Shown: positions 38,064 to 48,694 of the stretch, piece by piece
How positions within the stretch are numbered: position 1 is the first letter of the stretch
Layout of the letters: each line of letters starts with the position of its first letter
NCBI GenBank assembly: GCA_007844125.1
Contig: CM017571.1
Coordinates: 2,392,076 to 2,456,075, forward strand
Length of the DNA: 64,000 nt
Source of the DNA: Sinonovacula constricta
Lineage: Eukaryota > Mollusca > Bivalvia > Cardiida > Solecurtidae
Direction: 5' to 3'
Program-made: the position numbers and the translations under genes
The notes under the pieces: model-generated
Seen by the model: the letters and a program-made list of their open reading frames with translations, nothing else
Told to the model about the DNA's origin: nothing
Databases searched by the model: none

Positions 38064-38316
38064 ACCAATCATAAATCCTTTGATAGCAGTGATTCTTATG
38101 TTAAAATCTCATTGGGTCACACATGTTTTACCTTTTTGTCCAAAATCATTATGTAAATGGCCCAGAGACTCAATCTTACAGCTAAAAGGGACAATATACT
38201 GGTACCATAACCTTTAAAGTTTTTTCGTATTAACAGCGTGTTCAAACCAATTTGACAAAATCTTCTGTGGACTGTGTCTTTATTTGTACCTGATACAGCA
38301 AGATGTTGTCATTCCT

Positions 38317-38593
38317 GTATGGATGGGATGTGATTTGCCGGCATTTTTGCCGATACTGTGCTGCGACATTTCTATCATTGTAGCACAGGGGCATATAAAG
38401 GTGCCCAGGGACTGAACCCAGCCAATCCATTAAACTGACACCGACAAGCCAGGCATAATGCTGTCCCCTTAGCCTCGAGCGTTAGGAGGGAAGCCATTAC
38501 TACCAACTTTAAAGTTTGACCCGGCCAGGGTTCGAACCCGCGACCTCCCGATCCGCAAGCCGACACTCTACCAGTTGAGCTATTGCGTCATTG
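38317..38593 (-). mobile_element. SINE-C, full length
   Basis: On the - strand the head reads TAGCTCAACTGGTAGAGTG with box B GCGGGTTCGAACCC, then the family body and tail. A short GTCATT occurs at both edges and may be the target duplication. Confidence 0.88.
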
Positions 38594-39704
38594 AGAAAAG
38601 CATTTTTTGTGAAACATGACAATCAGAAAAGTTTTGATGAAAATTGTATAAATATGAGTGAAAGTCTTATGCGGCTACTCCTGATAATGACAAATGCAAT
38701 TCTTGATCAGACTAATGACAAATAAAGCACTTTTTCCATCCTAAAATACACATCAAAAACATTTTAATGATGATTGATCAGCTATTTCTAACAATAAAGG
38801 TCTCCACATTTACATTCCTTTGATGACAACAGCTATTGAATATTCCCCGAAGGATGATGTAACAACAAATCTATAGCAGTTTAATGTGCGTTTTGTATTG
38901 GATAACAAAGTTGTAACAAAAACAAGAAATAATCTGCAGTCAACTTTAATGGTTCACAAATTCACGTCTGATGTAAGGACAAAACACAACATTTTAATTC
39001 TTAAAAAATAATTTAAATTGATGTAAATTTCTCAACAAACACCTTGCAGTGCTAATACAAACACCGAGTCAGTCTTAAAATATTTGAAAATGTTTACAGC
39101 CTTTTTTTAGTCATTTTTATTAGAAGCAGTTAAGTCAATCTTTCCATAGGATGTTAATGTTTTAATATGGAAGCATGCTTTCCACAAAAGAACCTTTCTG
39201 TCATTTTTTATTCTTTTTGAAATAGATTAAAAGGACACAACTTGTGGTCATTATAGAAATGTCCCACTGTAAATGGTGGATGAAGACCTTTGATCTTTAG
39301 TTTAAAAATGTCTAAAGAAAGGGCCATAACTCCAATAACTTTATGTGGACAGGGAGTGACCTTGACTTTTAGTTTAATTTAATCTACCAACACTACACAT
39401 ATAAATTAAAGCAGTTGTGTCCTTCATTTTTTTTATTTCAGAAACCAAACAAAGGTACGTTGGGAAAATGACAAGATAGGGCCACTTATGATACTTTTTA
39501 TTAAGTAGACAGCATCCCACACTATTTGATATGCTTTTACACTAAATATGAATTAAAATCCAGCAAGTCTGTCAAATGTTATTAATGGACAATGAAAACA
39601 CCACAGACTGTGATGGACAGGACTCTATGCCTCTGCCCATTTTCTAATTGATATAAAAACAACCATATCCAGTAACGTGGAACAGAAGGTTTCTGCCGCA
39701 GTTG
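38594..39704. other. No gene seen
   Basis: AT-rich DNA with no conserved frame and no repeat recognised. Confidence 0.6.
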
Positions 39705-39966
39705 AATGCAGGTATGGGAGTGGTTTGATCCCGGGCCGCAACATACCAAAGTCGTTAAAAATGGTAGTGGTATAGCTCCCTTGCTAACGCTCAAGCAAAT
39801 ATCAGGGCAGTTCCGCTACTGGTGTCAGGATAATGTGACTGGGTGTGGTATCATGCCAGGTGTTCATGGCATGCTATACACAGTGAAGGCAGCACTTTAT
39901 CTGCTTCAAGTGGACACGGTCTCCAGATAACTGAAATACTGTTAGTGGAACAATATAAACCAAAAA
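39705..39966 (+). mobile_element. SINE-A, head truncated
   Basis: Starts in the box B region (GTGGTTTGATCCCGGGCCGC) and continues through TTGCTAACGCTCAAGCAAAT, the core and CTGAAATACTGTTAGTGG. Confidence 0.87.
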
Positions 39967-41104
39967 TCTCGAGGCAGACATGCTACTCCCAATGCATGAG
40001 TTCAGAGATCTGATTGCTACAACTGGAACAAGAATTGTACACTTAATACGTCTAACTCCACACAAGTATGTGTATGGGAAAATCTGCAACTGGTGATTTA
40101 GATACTGCATACATTATGAATGAGCCTCATTTGCTTTCTGACAAATATGGTAGTAATAGGGTCGCCCTTGGGAATTCGAAGATTGATAGAAAAATTCAAT
40201 AATCAGACATTACAAGCAGAGTTAATCTGAACCACCAATAGAGAATCTGGGTCATTGTAACATGTGTGAAAGTAAAACGAAAAAATAATTCAGGGACCAA
40301 ACCATGGATTTAAACTGTGCTGCTTGTAAAAATAAAAGATAAAGGGTCACCATGACAACCAGCAGCATAATCCTCATTGTTCTAAAATAAAATTAAGCTT
40401 CATTAGTTGCAGTAATTGCAATTAAGGTGTACTTGTGATGACATTAAACTCTATGTTTTTGGGTCCCTGGTTTGAACCCCAGTTCAACTAAGATATATTA
40501 TTCTCCAAGCAAGACTATTAACTATTTCTGTTCCATTTTATTTCAGAATTTGTTTTGTCCTTATTTCTTTAGATTGTTAAAAATTGAAACAAATATTTAT
40601 GTTAAGCTTAATCTTTATATAGTGGGCGTTCACTTTCTTTAACTCAGACTTATTATAAAAGGTGGTATCCAACCGTTTAGGCCAAAAATTTGTTCCTTCA
40701 AACCAAGGGTGGTTATGAATCAAGATCCATTCAACTTTATCGCAGTAAATACTAGATATACATACCCAATTAGGGACCCTAACTTCTCTACCTTAGCAGA
40801 CAACAGACCCCCCCACCCCATCCCACCCCAGCTTCAAACAATCAAATAATTTATTGTTACCTGCAAAGGTCTTGTAAAATGCTGTGTCATTGTAGCTACA
40901 GGAAAAATGGAGCATAGCATCCCACCTGTCCTTACAAACAATTGCCCTATTTTTAAGACTGTAATAATATTTTTGGCCTCTGAGAAACAGTCTATATCTG
41001 TTTGTTAAGTATGGCAAAAAAATCACAGGCTTGTATCTAACTTCAGTAAATTATTGTTAGTGTTATTGTATTGACTGATGTCCAATTTTCCTTTATTTCC
41101 GCAG
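39967..41104. other. Upstream flank or intron of the rabphilin-like gene
   Basis: Apart from the MITE fragment at 40660-40975 nothing is recognised. It ends in a strong pyrimidine tract and acceptor at 41104, so it is probably the 3' end of a 5' UTR intron. Confidence 0.5.
40660..40975 (+). mobile_element. TTAA-type MITE, left fragment
   Basis: Starts AGGTGGTATCCAACCGTTTA and continues with the family's GTTACCTG...AAAATGCTGT segment. The right half is absent. It lies 130 bp upstream of coding exon 1. Confidence 0.72.
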
Positions 41105-41311
41105 GAAATTCCAATCCTTATATCACCTGCAGTAGACATCCACTCCCTGCTGTTGATAGAGATTAATTCATATCCTGGGAGTCGGACGGACAGCCAGGAC
41201 AGCGACTGTGTTAGTCTCCCCTAGTGGACACCATATGGGGGAGATATCGACAGACAGTGGAATGGATCGCTGGGTCTGCCCTAATGATAGACAGTTAGCT
41301 CTCCGGGCCAA
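41105..41311 (+). CDS. rph: Rabphilin/Noc2-like coding exon 1 (5' UTR plus residues 1-25)
   Basis: A pyrimidine-rich acceptor ending CCGCAG at 41104 opens this exon. The donor AA|GTAAGT follows at 41312. Translation is taken to start at ATG 41235, the first ATG in this frame; the frame is closed upstream by TAG at 41157-41159, and the base after the ATG is G. The coding part is 77 nt and ends in phase 2. It encodes 25 residues including WVCPNDRQLALRA, a block shared almost exactly by Noc2 and invertebrate rabphilins just before the Rab-binding helix. The 5' UTR portion is 41105-41234. The coding call rests on this conserved block and on exact phase agreement with the next exon. An alternative upstream coding start is unlikely because of the in-frame stop. 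Confidence 0.85.
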
Positions 41312-41403
41312 GTAAGTTAGTTATTTGGTTTCTATTTTATTATTGCTTATATTTATATGTCAGTTCTGACACGCATCTCATCCCAATATAGATGTTAGTT
41401 TTG

Positions 41404-43850
41404 CATCCACAGTAAGTCAGTTTATTACCATATTAATGCAGTGAGTTTGTTTATTACCGTATGAATACAGTTAGTCTGTTTATTACCATATTAATGTAGT
41501 AAGTCTGTTTATGACTGTATTTATGTAGTAAGTCTGTTTATTTCCATATTAATGCAGTAAGTCTGTTTATTTCCATATTAATGCAGTAAGTCTGTTTATG
41601 ACTGTATTAATGTAGTAAGTATGTTTATTACCATATTAATGTAGTAAGTCTGTTTATTACCATATTAATGTAGTAAGTCTGTTTATTACCGTATTAATGT
41701 AGTAAGTCTGTTCATTACCATATTAATGTAGTAAGTCTGTTTATGGCTGTATTAATGTAGTAAGTCTGTTTATGGCTGTATTAATGTAGTAAGTCTGTTT
41801 ATTTCCATATTAATGTAGTAAGTCTGTTTATGGCTGTATTAATGTAGTAAGTCTGTTTATTACCATATGAATACAGTAAGTCTGTTTATGGCTGTATTAA
41901 TGTAGTAAGTCTGTTTATTACCGTATGAATACAGTAAGTCTGTTTATGACTGTATTAATGCAGTAAGTCTGTTTATGACTGTATTAATGTAGTAAGTCTG
42001 TTTATGGCTGTATTAATTTAGTAAGTCTGTTTATTACCGTATGAATACAGTAAGTCTGTTTATGGCTGTATTAATGTAGTAAGTCTGTTTATTTCCATAT
42101 TAATGCAGTAAGTCTGTTTATGACTGTATTAATTTAGTAAGTCTGTTTATTACCGTATGAATACAGTAAGTCTGTTTATGGCTGTATTAATGCAGTAAGT
42201 CTGTTTATGACTGTATTAATGTAGTAAGTCTGTTTATTACCGTATGAATACAGTAAGTCTGTTTATGACTGTATTAATGCAGTAAGTCTGTTTATGACTG
42301 TATTAATGTAGTAAGTCTGTTTATGGCTGTATTAATGTAGTAAGTCTGTTTATTTCCATATTAATGCAGTAAGTCTATTTATGACTGTATTAATGTAGTA
42401 AGTCTGTTTATTACCGTATGAATACAGTAAGTCTGTTTATGACTGTAGTAATGCAGTAAGTCTGTTTATTTCCATATTAATGCAGTAAGTCTGTTTATGA
42501 CTGTATTAATGTAGTAAGTATGTTTATTACCATATTAATGTAGTAAGTCTGTTTATTACCATATTAATGTAGTAAGTCTGTTTATTACCGTATTAATGTA
42601 GTAAGTCTGTTCATTACCATATTAATGTAGTAAGTCTGTTTATGGCTGTATTAATGTAGTAAGTCTGTTTATTTCCATATTAATGTAGTAAGTCTGTTTA
42701 TGGCTGTATTAATGTAGTAAGTCTGTTTATTACCGTATGAATACAGTAAGTCTGTTTATGGCTGTATTAATGTAGTAAGTCTGTTTATTACCGTATGAAT
42801 ACAGTAAGTCTGTTTATGACTGTATTAATGCAGTAAGTCTGTTTATGACTGTATTAATGTAGTAAGTCTGTTTATGGCTGTATTAATTTAGTAAGTCTGT
42901 TTATTACCGTATGAATACAGTAAGTCTGTTTATGGCTGTATTAATGTAGTAAGTCTGTTTATTTCCATATTAATGCAGTAAGTCTGTTTATGACTGTATT
43001 AATTTAGTAAGTCTGTTTATTACCGTATGAATACAGTAAGTCTGTTTATGGCTGTATTAATACAGTAAGTCTGTTTATGACTGTATTAATGTAGTAAGTC
43101 TGTTTATTACCGTATGAATACAGTAAGTCTGTTTATGACTGTATTAATGCAGTAAGTCTGTTTATGACTGTATTAATGTAGTAAGTCTGTTTATGGCTGT
43201 ATTAATGTAGTAAGTCTGTTTATTTCCATATTAATGCAGTAAGTCTATTTATGACTGTATTAATGTAGTAAGTCTGTTTATTACCGTATGAATACAGTAA
43301 GTCTGTTTATGACTGTAGTAATGCAGTAAGTCTGTTTATTACCATATTAATGCAGTAAGTCTGTTTATTACTGTATTAATATAGTTAGTCTGTTTATTAC
43401 CATATTAATGCAGTAAGTCTGTTTATTACTGTATTAATATAGTAAGTCTGTTTATTACCATATTAAAGCAGTAAGTCTGTTTATTACTGTATGAATACAG
43501 TTAGTCTGTTTATTACCGTATTAATGCAGTAAGTCTGTTTATGACTGTATTAATTAAGTAAGTCTGTTTATTACCATATTTATGCAGTAAGTCTGTTTAT
43601 TACCGTATTAATTCAGTAAGTCTGTTTATTACCGTATTAATGCAGTAAGTCTGTTTATGACTGTATTAATGTAGTAAGTCTGTTTATTACCATATTAATG
43701 CAGTAAGTCTGTTTATTACTGTATTAATGTAGTTAGTCTGTTTATTACCATATTAATGTAGTAAGTCTGTTTATTACCATATTAATGCAGTTAGTAGGTT
43801 TATTACCATATTAATGCAGTAAGTCTGTTTATTACCGTATTTATGCAGTT
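41404..43850 (+). repeat. 29-bp minisatellite in intron 1, about 84 copies
   Basis: The unit is roughly GTAGTAAGTCTGTTTATKAC followed by TGTATTAAT, 29 bp. Variants alternate TTACCATATTAATG, GACTGTATTAATG, GGCTGTATTAATG and TTACCGTATGAATAC. Nearly every unit contains GTAAGT, the intron half of a consensus 5' splice site; a few have GTTAGT. A block at about 41.58-42.45 kb is repeated at about 42.48-43.32 kb: the variant TTCATTACC recurs 899 bp apart (31 units) and a GACTGTAGTAATG variant recurs 870 bp apart (30 units), so one unit was lost or gained after the duplication. Confidence 0.95.
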
Positions 43851-43883
43851 TTTTCTGAAATGCACATTCTAACATATACCTAG

Positions 43884-44475
43884 AGGAGCAGTTGGCCTGC
43901 GTTATGTAAGGCCCTGGGTTCAATCCCAGACTGCAGCATACTAAAGTCATAGAAAAAAGAAGTGGTGTATATTAGGATAAGTCCATGACTGGTTGGTTGG
44001 TTGTCAGAATAGTGTGACTGTGGTACATGTATCCAGGGCTGGAAAAATACGGTACATGACCCGGACAAGACAAAATGCAGTTTTGGTCTTATGTTCATTG
44101 ATTATTAAATAAGTCCCGGACAAGTAATAAAATGGCAGTCAAGTGACAAATACTCATTGTTTTCCAATTAGTGATGAAGATAATCAACTTCACACCAGGA
44201 GCATTTATCAGCAACATGTACAGTGTACGCACCTGTCCAAAACAGCCAATAATGATGTGCAATGCATATATGACAAATGTGTTGTTGTGTTTGTTAATTG
44301 AGAGCTATGGAAATTTTTTGACAAGTCATTTTTGTCTACGTTACTAGTCCGGGACTAGTCAATGAAATGTATTTCTTTTCCAGCCCTCGTATAATGCCAG
44401 CTGTTCATGGCATGTTATTACAGTGAAGAGTTAAAGGTAGCACTAAGTCTGCTACAAGTGAACGGTTGTCACTGG
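43884..44475 (+). mobile_element. SINE-A split by a hAT-like MITE
   Basis: The left part (43884-44033) has box-B-like CCTGGGTTCAATCCCAGA and runs to AGAATAGTGTGACTGTGGTA. The right part (about 44399-44475) resumes with TATAATGCCAGCTGTTCATG and CAGTGAAGAG. The interruption is the 44034-44398 element. Confidence 0.82.
44034..44398. mobile_element. Short inverted-repeat element (hAT-like ends) inside a SINE
   Basis: Ends CAGGGCTGGAAAA and TTTTCCAGCCCTC are inverted copies. Termini beginning CAGGG are common in hAT elements; the family assignment is inference. GTAT is found on both sides but an exact 8-bp target duplication cannot be read. The 365-bp element has no coding capacity. Confidence 0.75.
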
Positions 44476-44479
44476 ATTA

Positions 44480-44636
44480 TGGACTCTGTACCTTTGATGT
44501 GGGTAGCACCACTGGTACACCACTGGTCATGTAGAAGATCTGCCCCAACCAGGACACAAACTTTTGTAAGGAGTGGCTGAGCAGTCAGAGAAGTTACAAG
44601 TCTGCGACTACTACACGGCCACAAGCACCTCACTCC
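44480..44636 (-). mobile_element. SINE-B fragment next to the exon 2 acceptor
   Basis: On the - strand it reads GGCCGTGTAGTAGTCGCAGA and TTGTAACTTCTCTGACTGC, matching the SINE-B head; the 3' part is decayed. Its 5' edge lies about 32 bp from the exon 2 acceptor, so the branch-point region is partly or wholly SINE sequence. Confidence 0.72.
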
Positions 44637-44668
44637 TTACTTTTCTTAAATACGTGTATTTATTTCAG

Positions 44669-44812
44669 ACTTGGCACAGGATGGTCTGTGCACACCAACA
44701 AGTTCAGCTCTTTCCAGCGGTCGCAACACCTTAGTGCCGAGGAGCAGGAGCAGATCATGAACGTTATACAGAAGGCTGACTATCTGGAGACGGTCGAACA
44801 GGAACGTATAGG
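44669..44812 (+). CDS. rph: Rabphilin/Noc2-like coding exon 2 (Rab-binding helix)
   Basis: The acceptor TATTTCAG ends at 44668 and the donor GG|GTAGGT begins at 44813. The 144-nt exon completes Lys26, encodes residues 27-73 and leaves two bases of Gly74. Visible features are GWSVHT (residues 30-35), then LSAEEQEQIMNVIQKADYLE and EQERIG. This is the long amphipathic first helix of the rabphilin/Noc2 Rab-binding domain, where EQ-[EQ]-RIGRLV is the family hallmark. The last 48 bases of the exon plus its donor have been amplified into about 42 tandem copies directly downstream. A SINE-B fragment lies just upstream of the acceptor, leaving only about 30 bp for the pyrimidine tract. Identity as a real exon rests on phase and conservation, which the downstream copies lack. 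Confidence 0.9.
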
Positions 44813-47672
44813 GTAGGTGGTCTTGTGGGTGGTATACAGAAGGCTGACTATCTGGAGATGGACGAACAGGAACGTATAGGGTAGGTGGTCTTGTGGGTGG
44901 TATACAGAAGGCTGACTATCTGGAGACGGTTGAACAGGAACGTATAGGGTAGGTGGTCTTGTGGATGGTATACAGAAGGCTGACTATCTGGAGACGGTTG
45001 AACAGGAACGTATAGGGTAGGTGGTCTTGTGGGTGGTACATGTATACAGAAGGCTGACTATCTGGAGACGGTTGAACAGGAACGTATAGGGTAGGTGGTC
45101 TTGTGGATGATATACAGAAGGCTGACTATCTGGAGACGGTCGAACAGGAACGTATAGGGTAGGTGGTCTTGTGGATGGTATACAGAAGGCTGACTATCTG
45201 GAGACGGTTGAACAGGAACGTATAGGGTAGGTGGTCTTGTGGATGATATACAGAAGGCTGACTATCTGGAGACGGTTGAACAGGAACGTATAGGGTAGGT
45301 GGACTTGTGGATGGTATACAGAAGGCTGACTATCTGGAGACGGTTGAACAGGAACGTATAGGGTAGGTGGTCTTGTGGATGGTATACAGAAGGCTGACTA
45401 TCTGGAGACGGTTGAACAGGAACGTATAGGGTAGGTGGACTTGTGGATGGTATACAGAAGGCTGACTATCTGGAGACGGTCGAACAGGAACGTATAGGGT
45501 AGGTGGTCTTGTGGATGGTATACAGAAGGCTAACTATCTGGAGACGGTCAAACAGGAACGTATAGGGTAGGTGGATTTGTGGATGGTATACAGAAGGCTG
45601 ACTATCTGGTGACGGTCGAAAAGGAACGTATAGGGTAGGTGGAATTTTGGATGGTATACAGAAGGCTGACTATCTGGAGACGGTTGAACAGGAACTTATA
45701 GGGTAGGTGGTCTTGTGGATGGTATACAGAAGGCTAACTATCTGGAGATGGTTGAACAGGAACGTATAGGGTAGGTGGACTTGTGGATGGTATACAGAAG
45801 GCTGACTATCTGGAGACGGTTGAACAGGAACGTATATGGTAGGTGGACTTGTGGATGGTATACAGAAGGCTGACTATCTGGAGACGGTTGAACAGGAACG
45901 TATAGGGTAGGTGGACATGTGGATGGTATACAGAAGGCTGACTATCTGGAGACGGTTGAACAGGAACGTATATGGTAGGTGGACTTGTGGATGGTATACA
46001 GAAGGCTGACTATCTGGAGACGGTTGAACAGGAACGTATATGGTAGGTGGTCTTGTGGATGGTATACAGAAGGCTAACTATCTGGAGACGGTTGAACAGG
46101 AACGTATATGGTAGGTGGACTTGTGGATGGTATACAGAAGGCTGACTATCTGGAGACGGTTGAACAGGAACGTATAGGGTAGGTGGACTTGTGGATGGTA
46201 TACAGAAGGCTGACTATCTGGAGACGGTTGAACAGGAACGTACAGGGTAGGTGGACTTGTGGATGGTATACAGAAGGCTGACTATCTGGAGACTGTTGAA
46301 CAGGAACGTATATGGTAGGTGGATTTGTGGATGGTATACAGAAGGCTGACTATCTGGAGACGGTCGAACAGGAACGTATAGGGTAGGTGGATTTGTGGAT
46401 GGTATACAGAAGGCTAACTATCTGGAGACGGTTGAACAGGAACGTATAGGGTAGGTGGACTTGTGGATGGTATACAAAAGGCTGACTATCTGGAGACGGT
46501 TGAACAGGAACGTATAGGGTAGGTGGATTTGTGGATGGTATACAGAAGGCTGACAATCTGGAGATGGTTGAACAGGAACGTATAGGGTAGGTGGTCTTGT
46601 GGATGGTATACAGAAGGCTGACTATCTGGAGACGGTTGAACAGGAACGTATATGGTAGGTGGTCTTGTGGATGGTATACAGAAGGCTTACTATCTGGAGA
46701 CGGTTGAACAGGAACGTATATGGTAGGTGGACTTGTGGATGGTATACAGAAGGCTGACTATCTGGAGACGGTTGAACAGGAACGTATAGGGTAGGTGGAC
46801 TTGTGGATGGTATACAGAAGGCTGACTATCTGGAGACAGTTGAACAGGAACGTACAGGGTAGGTGGACTTGTGGATGGTATACAGAAGGCTGACTATCTG
46901 GAGACTGTTGAACAGGAACGTATATGGTAGGTGGATTTGTGGATGGTATACAGAAGGCTGACTATCTGGAGACGGTCGAACAGGAACGTATAGGGTAGGT
47001 GGATTTGTGGATGGTATACAGAAGGCTAACTATCTGGAGACGGTTGAACAGGAACGTATAGGGTAGGTGGACTTGTGGATGGTATACAAAAGGCTGACTA
47101 TCTGGAGACGGTTGAACAGGAACGTATAGGGTAGGTGGATTTGTGGATGGTATACAGAAGGCTGACAATCTGGAGATGGTTGAACAGGAACGTATAGGGT
47201 AGGTGGTCTTGTGGATGGTATACAGAAGGCTGACTCTCTGGAGACGGTTGAACAGGAACGTATAGGGTAGGTGGTCTTGTGGATGGTATACAGAAGGCTG
47301 ACTATCTAGAGACGGTCGAACAGGAACGTATAAGGTAGGTGGTCTTGTGGATGGTATACAGAAGGCTGACTAATTGGAGACGGTTGAACAGGAACGTATA
47401 GGGTAGGTGGTCTTGTGGATGGTATACAGAAGGCTGACTATCTGGAGACGGTCGAACAGGAACGTATAGGGTAGGTGGTCTTGTGGATGGTATACAGAAG
47501 GCTGACTATCTGGAGACGGTTGAACAGGAACGTATAGGGTAGGTGGATTTGTGGATGGTATACAGAAGGCTGACTATCTGGAGAGGGTTGAACAGGAACG
47601 TATAGGGTAGGTGGATTTGTGGATGGTATACAGAAGACTGACAATCTGGAGATGGTTGAACAAGAACTTAGG
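44813..47672 (+). repeat. 68-bp minisatellite derived from the exon 2/intron 2 junction, about 42 copies
   Basis: Each unit is 20 bp of intron start (GTAGGTGGTCTTGTGGATGG) followed by 48 bp copied from the 3' end of exon 2 (TATACAGAAGGCTGACTATC through CGTATAGG). The first copy directly abuts the real donor at 44813. Unit length is not a multiple of three, and reading through the real donor gives GGG TAG, an immediate stop, so the copies cannot extend the protein. A 612-bp (9-unit) block is duplicated at about 45.99-46.60 and 46.60-47.21 kb, with rare variants such as CGTACAGGG recurring at exactly that distance. A degenerate further copy lies near 47860-47920. Confidence 0.95.
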
Positions 47673-48694
47673 TGGGCTTGTAAGTGAATGACATATGCTA
47701 ACATAAGTTAGATGGTGGTATTTTAAATTGGTGTTTTGAAAAGGTGTATTTGTTTCAAGGGCATGTTTTTGTTTTGAAGTTAGAGAAACATGAAGAGTTA
47801 AGACTTATTTTTGTTGCTTGTGGGGTAGTACTGCTTGAGTTATAGATCATACATATCATAGCTGACAATTTTGTGATGGTTAAACAGGAACTGATTGGGT
47901 AAATGGGCTCCTGGGTAGTGTTGGTGTTATTTTTGGATGAGTTGGTCAAGGTGATATAGGTGGATCTGTTCAAATTGTGTTGTTCAATTAGAGTGGTGGT
48001 AATTAAGGAGGTTGATATTTATTACAGGCGGTGCATTTTCAGGGTATGGAGGTTGTTAAAAAAAAGAAATACTCAAAAAGTGTTTTTTATTGAAAGTACC
48101 TTATAGACAATTGGTTGAGGGTGGTGGTCTTTATCCCAGTGCAAGAAGAGGAGAATTTCTTAAGTTAATATCCATATGCCGTTGTGTAATATTTCTCTGT
48201 AAATGAGTTTTTTTCATAAATATAAGAAGCCAGGCTGGTCTACAATGTTTTCCAGCAGGGAAGATGAGATCAATTAGAGAAAATTAGATAGTGACACAGT
48301 CTGGGTAATGGTTAGGGAATTCTCAGACTAGATTTGATATGTCATTTCTACACTTGATATATCTTCTCTCTTGTCCTGCTTCATTTATTTTTAATCAGTG
48401 CAAAATATAGGTTTTCTTTCTAACAATTATATTCAGAGATAACAATATACATTGTTTGAGAATAAGCAGCAAATAGTGTGGGTCCAGGTAAGACTGGTCC
48501 TTGCTGAGAGATTGCTGAATTGGATATGCGCTATTTGCCTAATACATATGTATTCTTTTTGATTGATACATTCATTCTTAGCAGGTAAAGGCTTGTTATA
48601 GTGTCTTATTGGGATCGTGTTGATAAAATGTAAAAATTTGTAGTGGTATCTTGTTAGGAAAGAAAAAATACAGGCTGAGTGTGATTTTTAAGTT
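47673..48694. other. Intron 2 DNA between arrays
   Basis: Contains a degenerate copy of the 68-bp unit near 47860-47920 and otherwise unrecognised AT-rich DNA. Confidence 0.6.

Noticed and set aside
44813..44839. A 27-bp GT...AG micro-intron in each 68-bp unit (GTAGGT to TATACAG)
   Set aside because: It is far below the usual minimum intron length and has no branch point or pyrimidine tract.
44813..47672. Tandem exon duplication that adds protein repeats
   Set aside because: The unit is 68 bp (not a multiple of three), contains only the exon's 3' part, has no acceptor with a pyrimidine tract, and runs into TAG at once.
46350..47704. Identical 68-codon frames on the - strand, 612 bp apart
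   Set aside because: These are antisense readings of the exon-2-derived array. Their identity reflects the 9-unit duplication.
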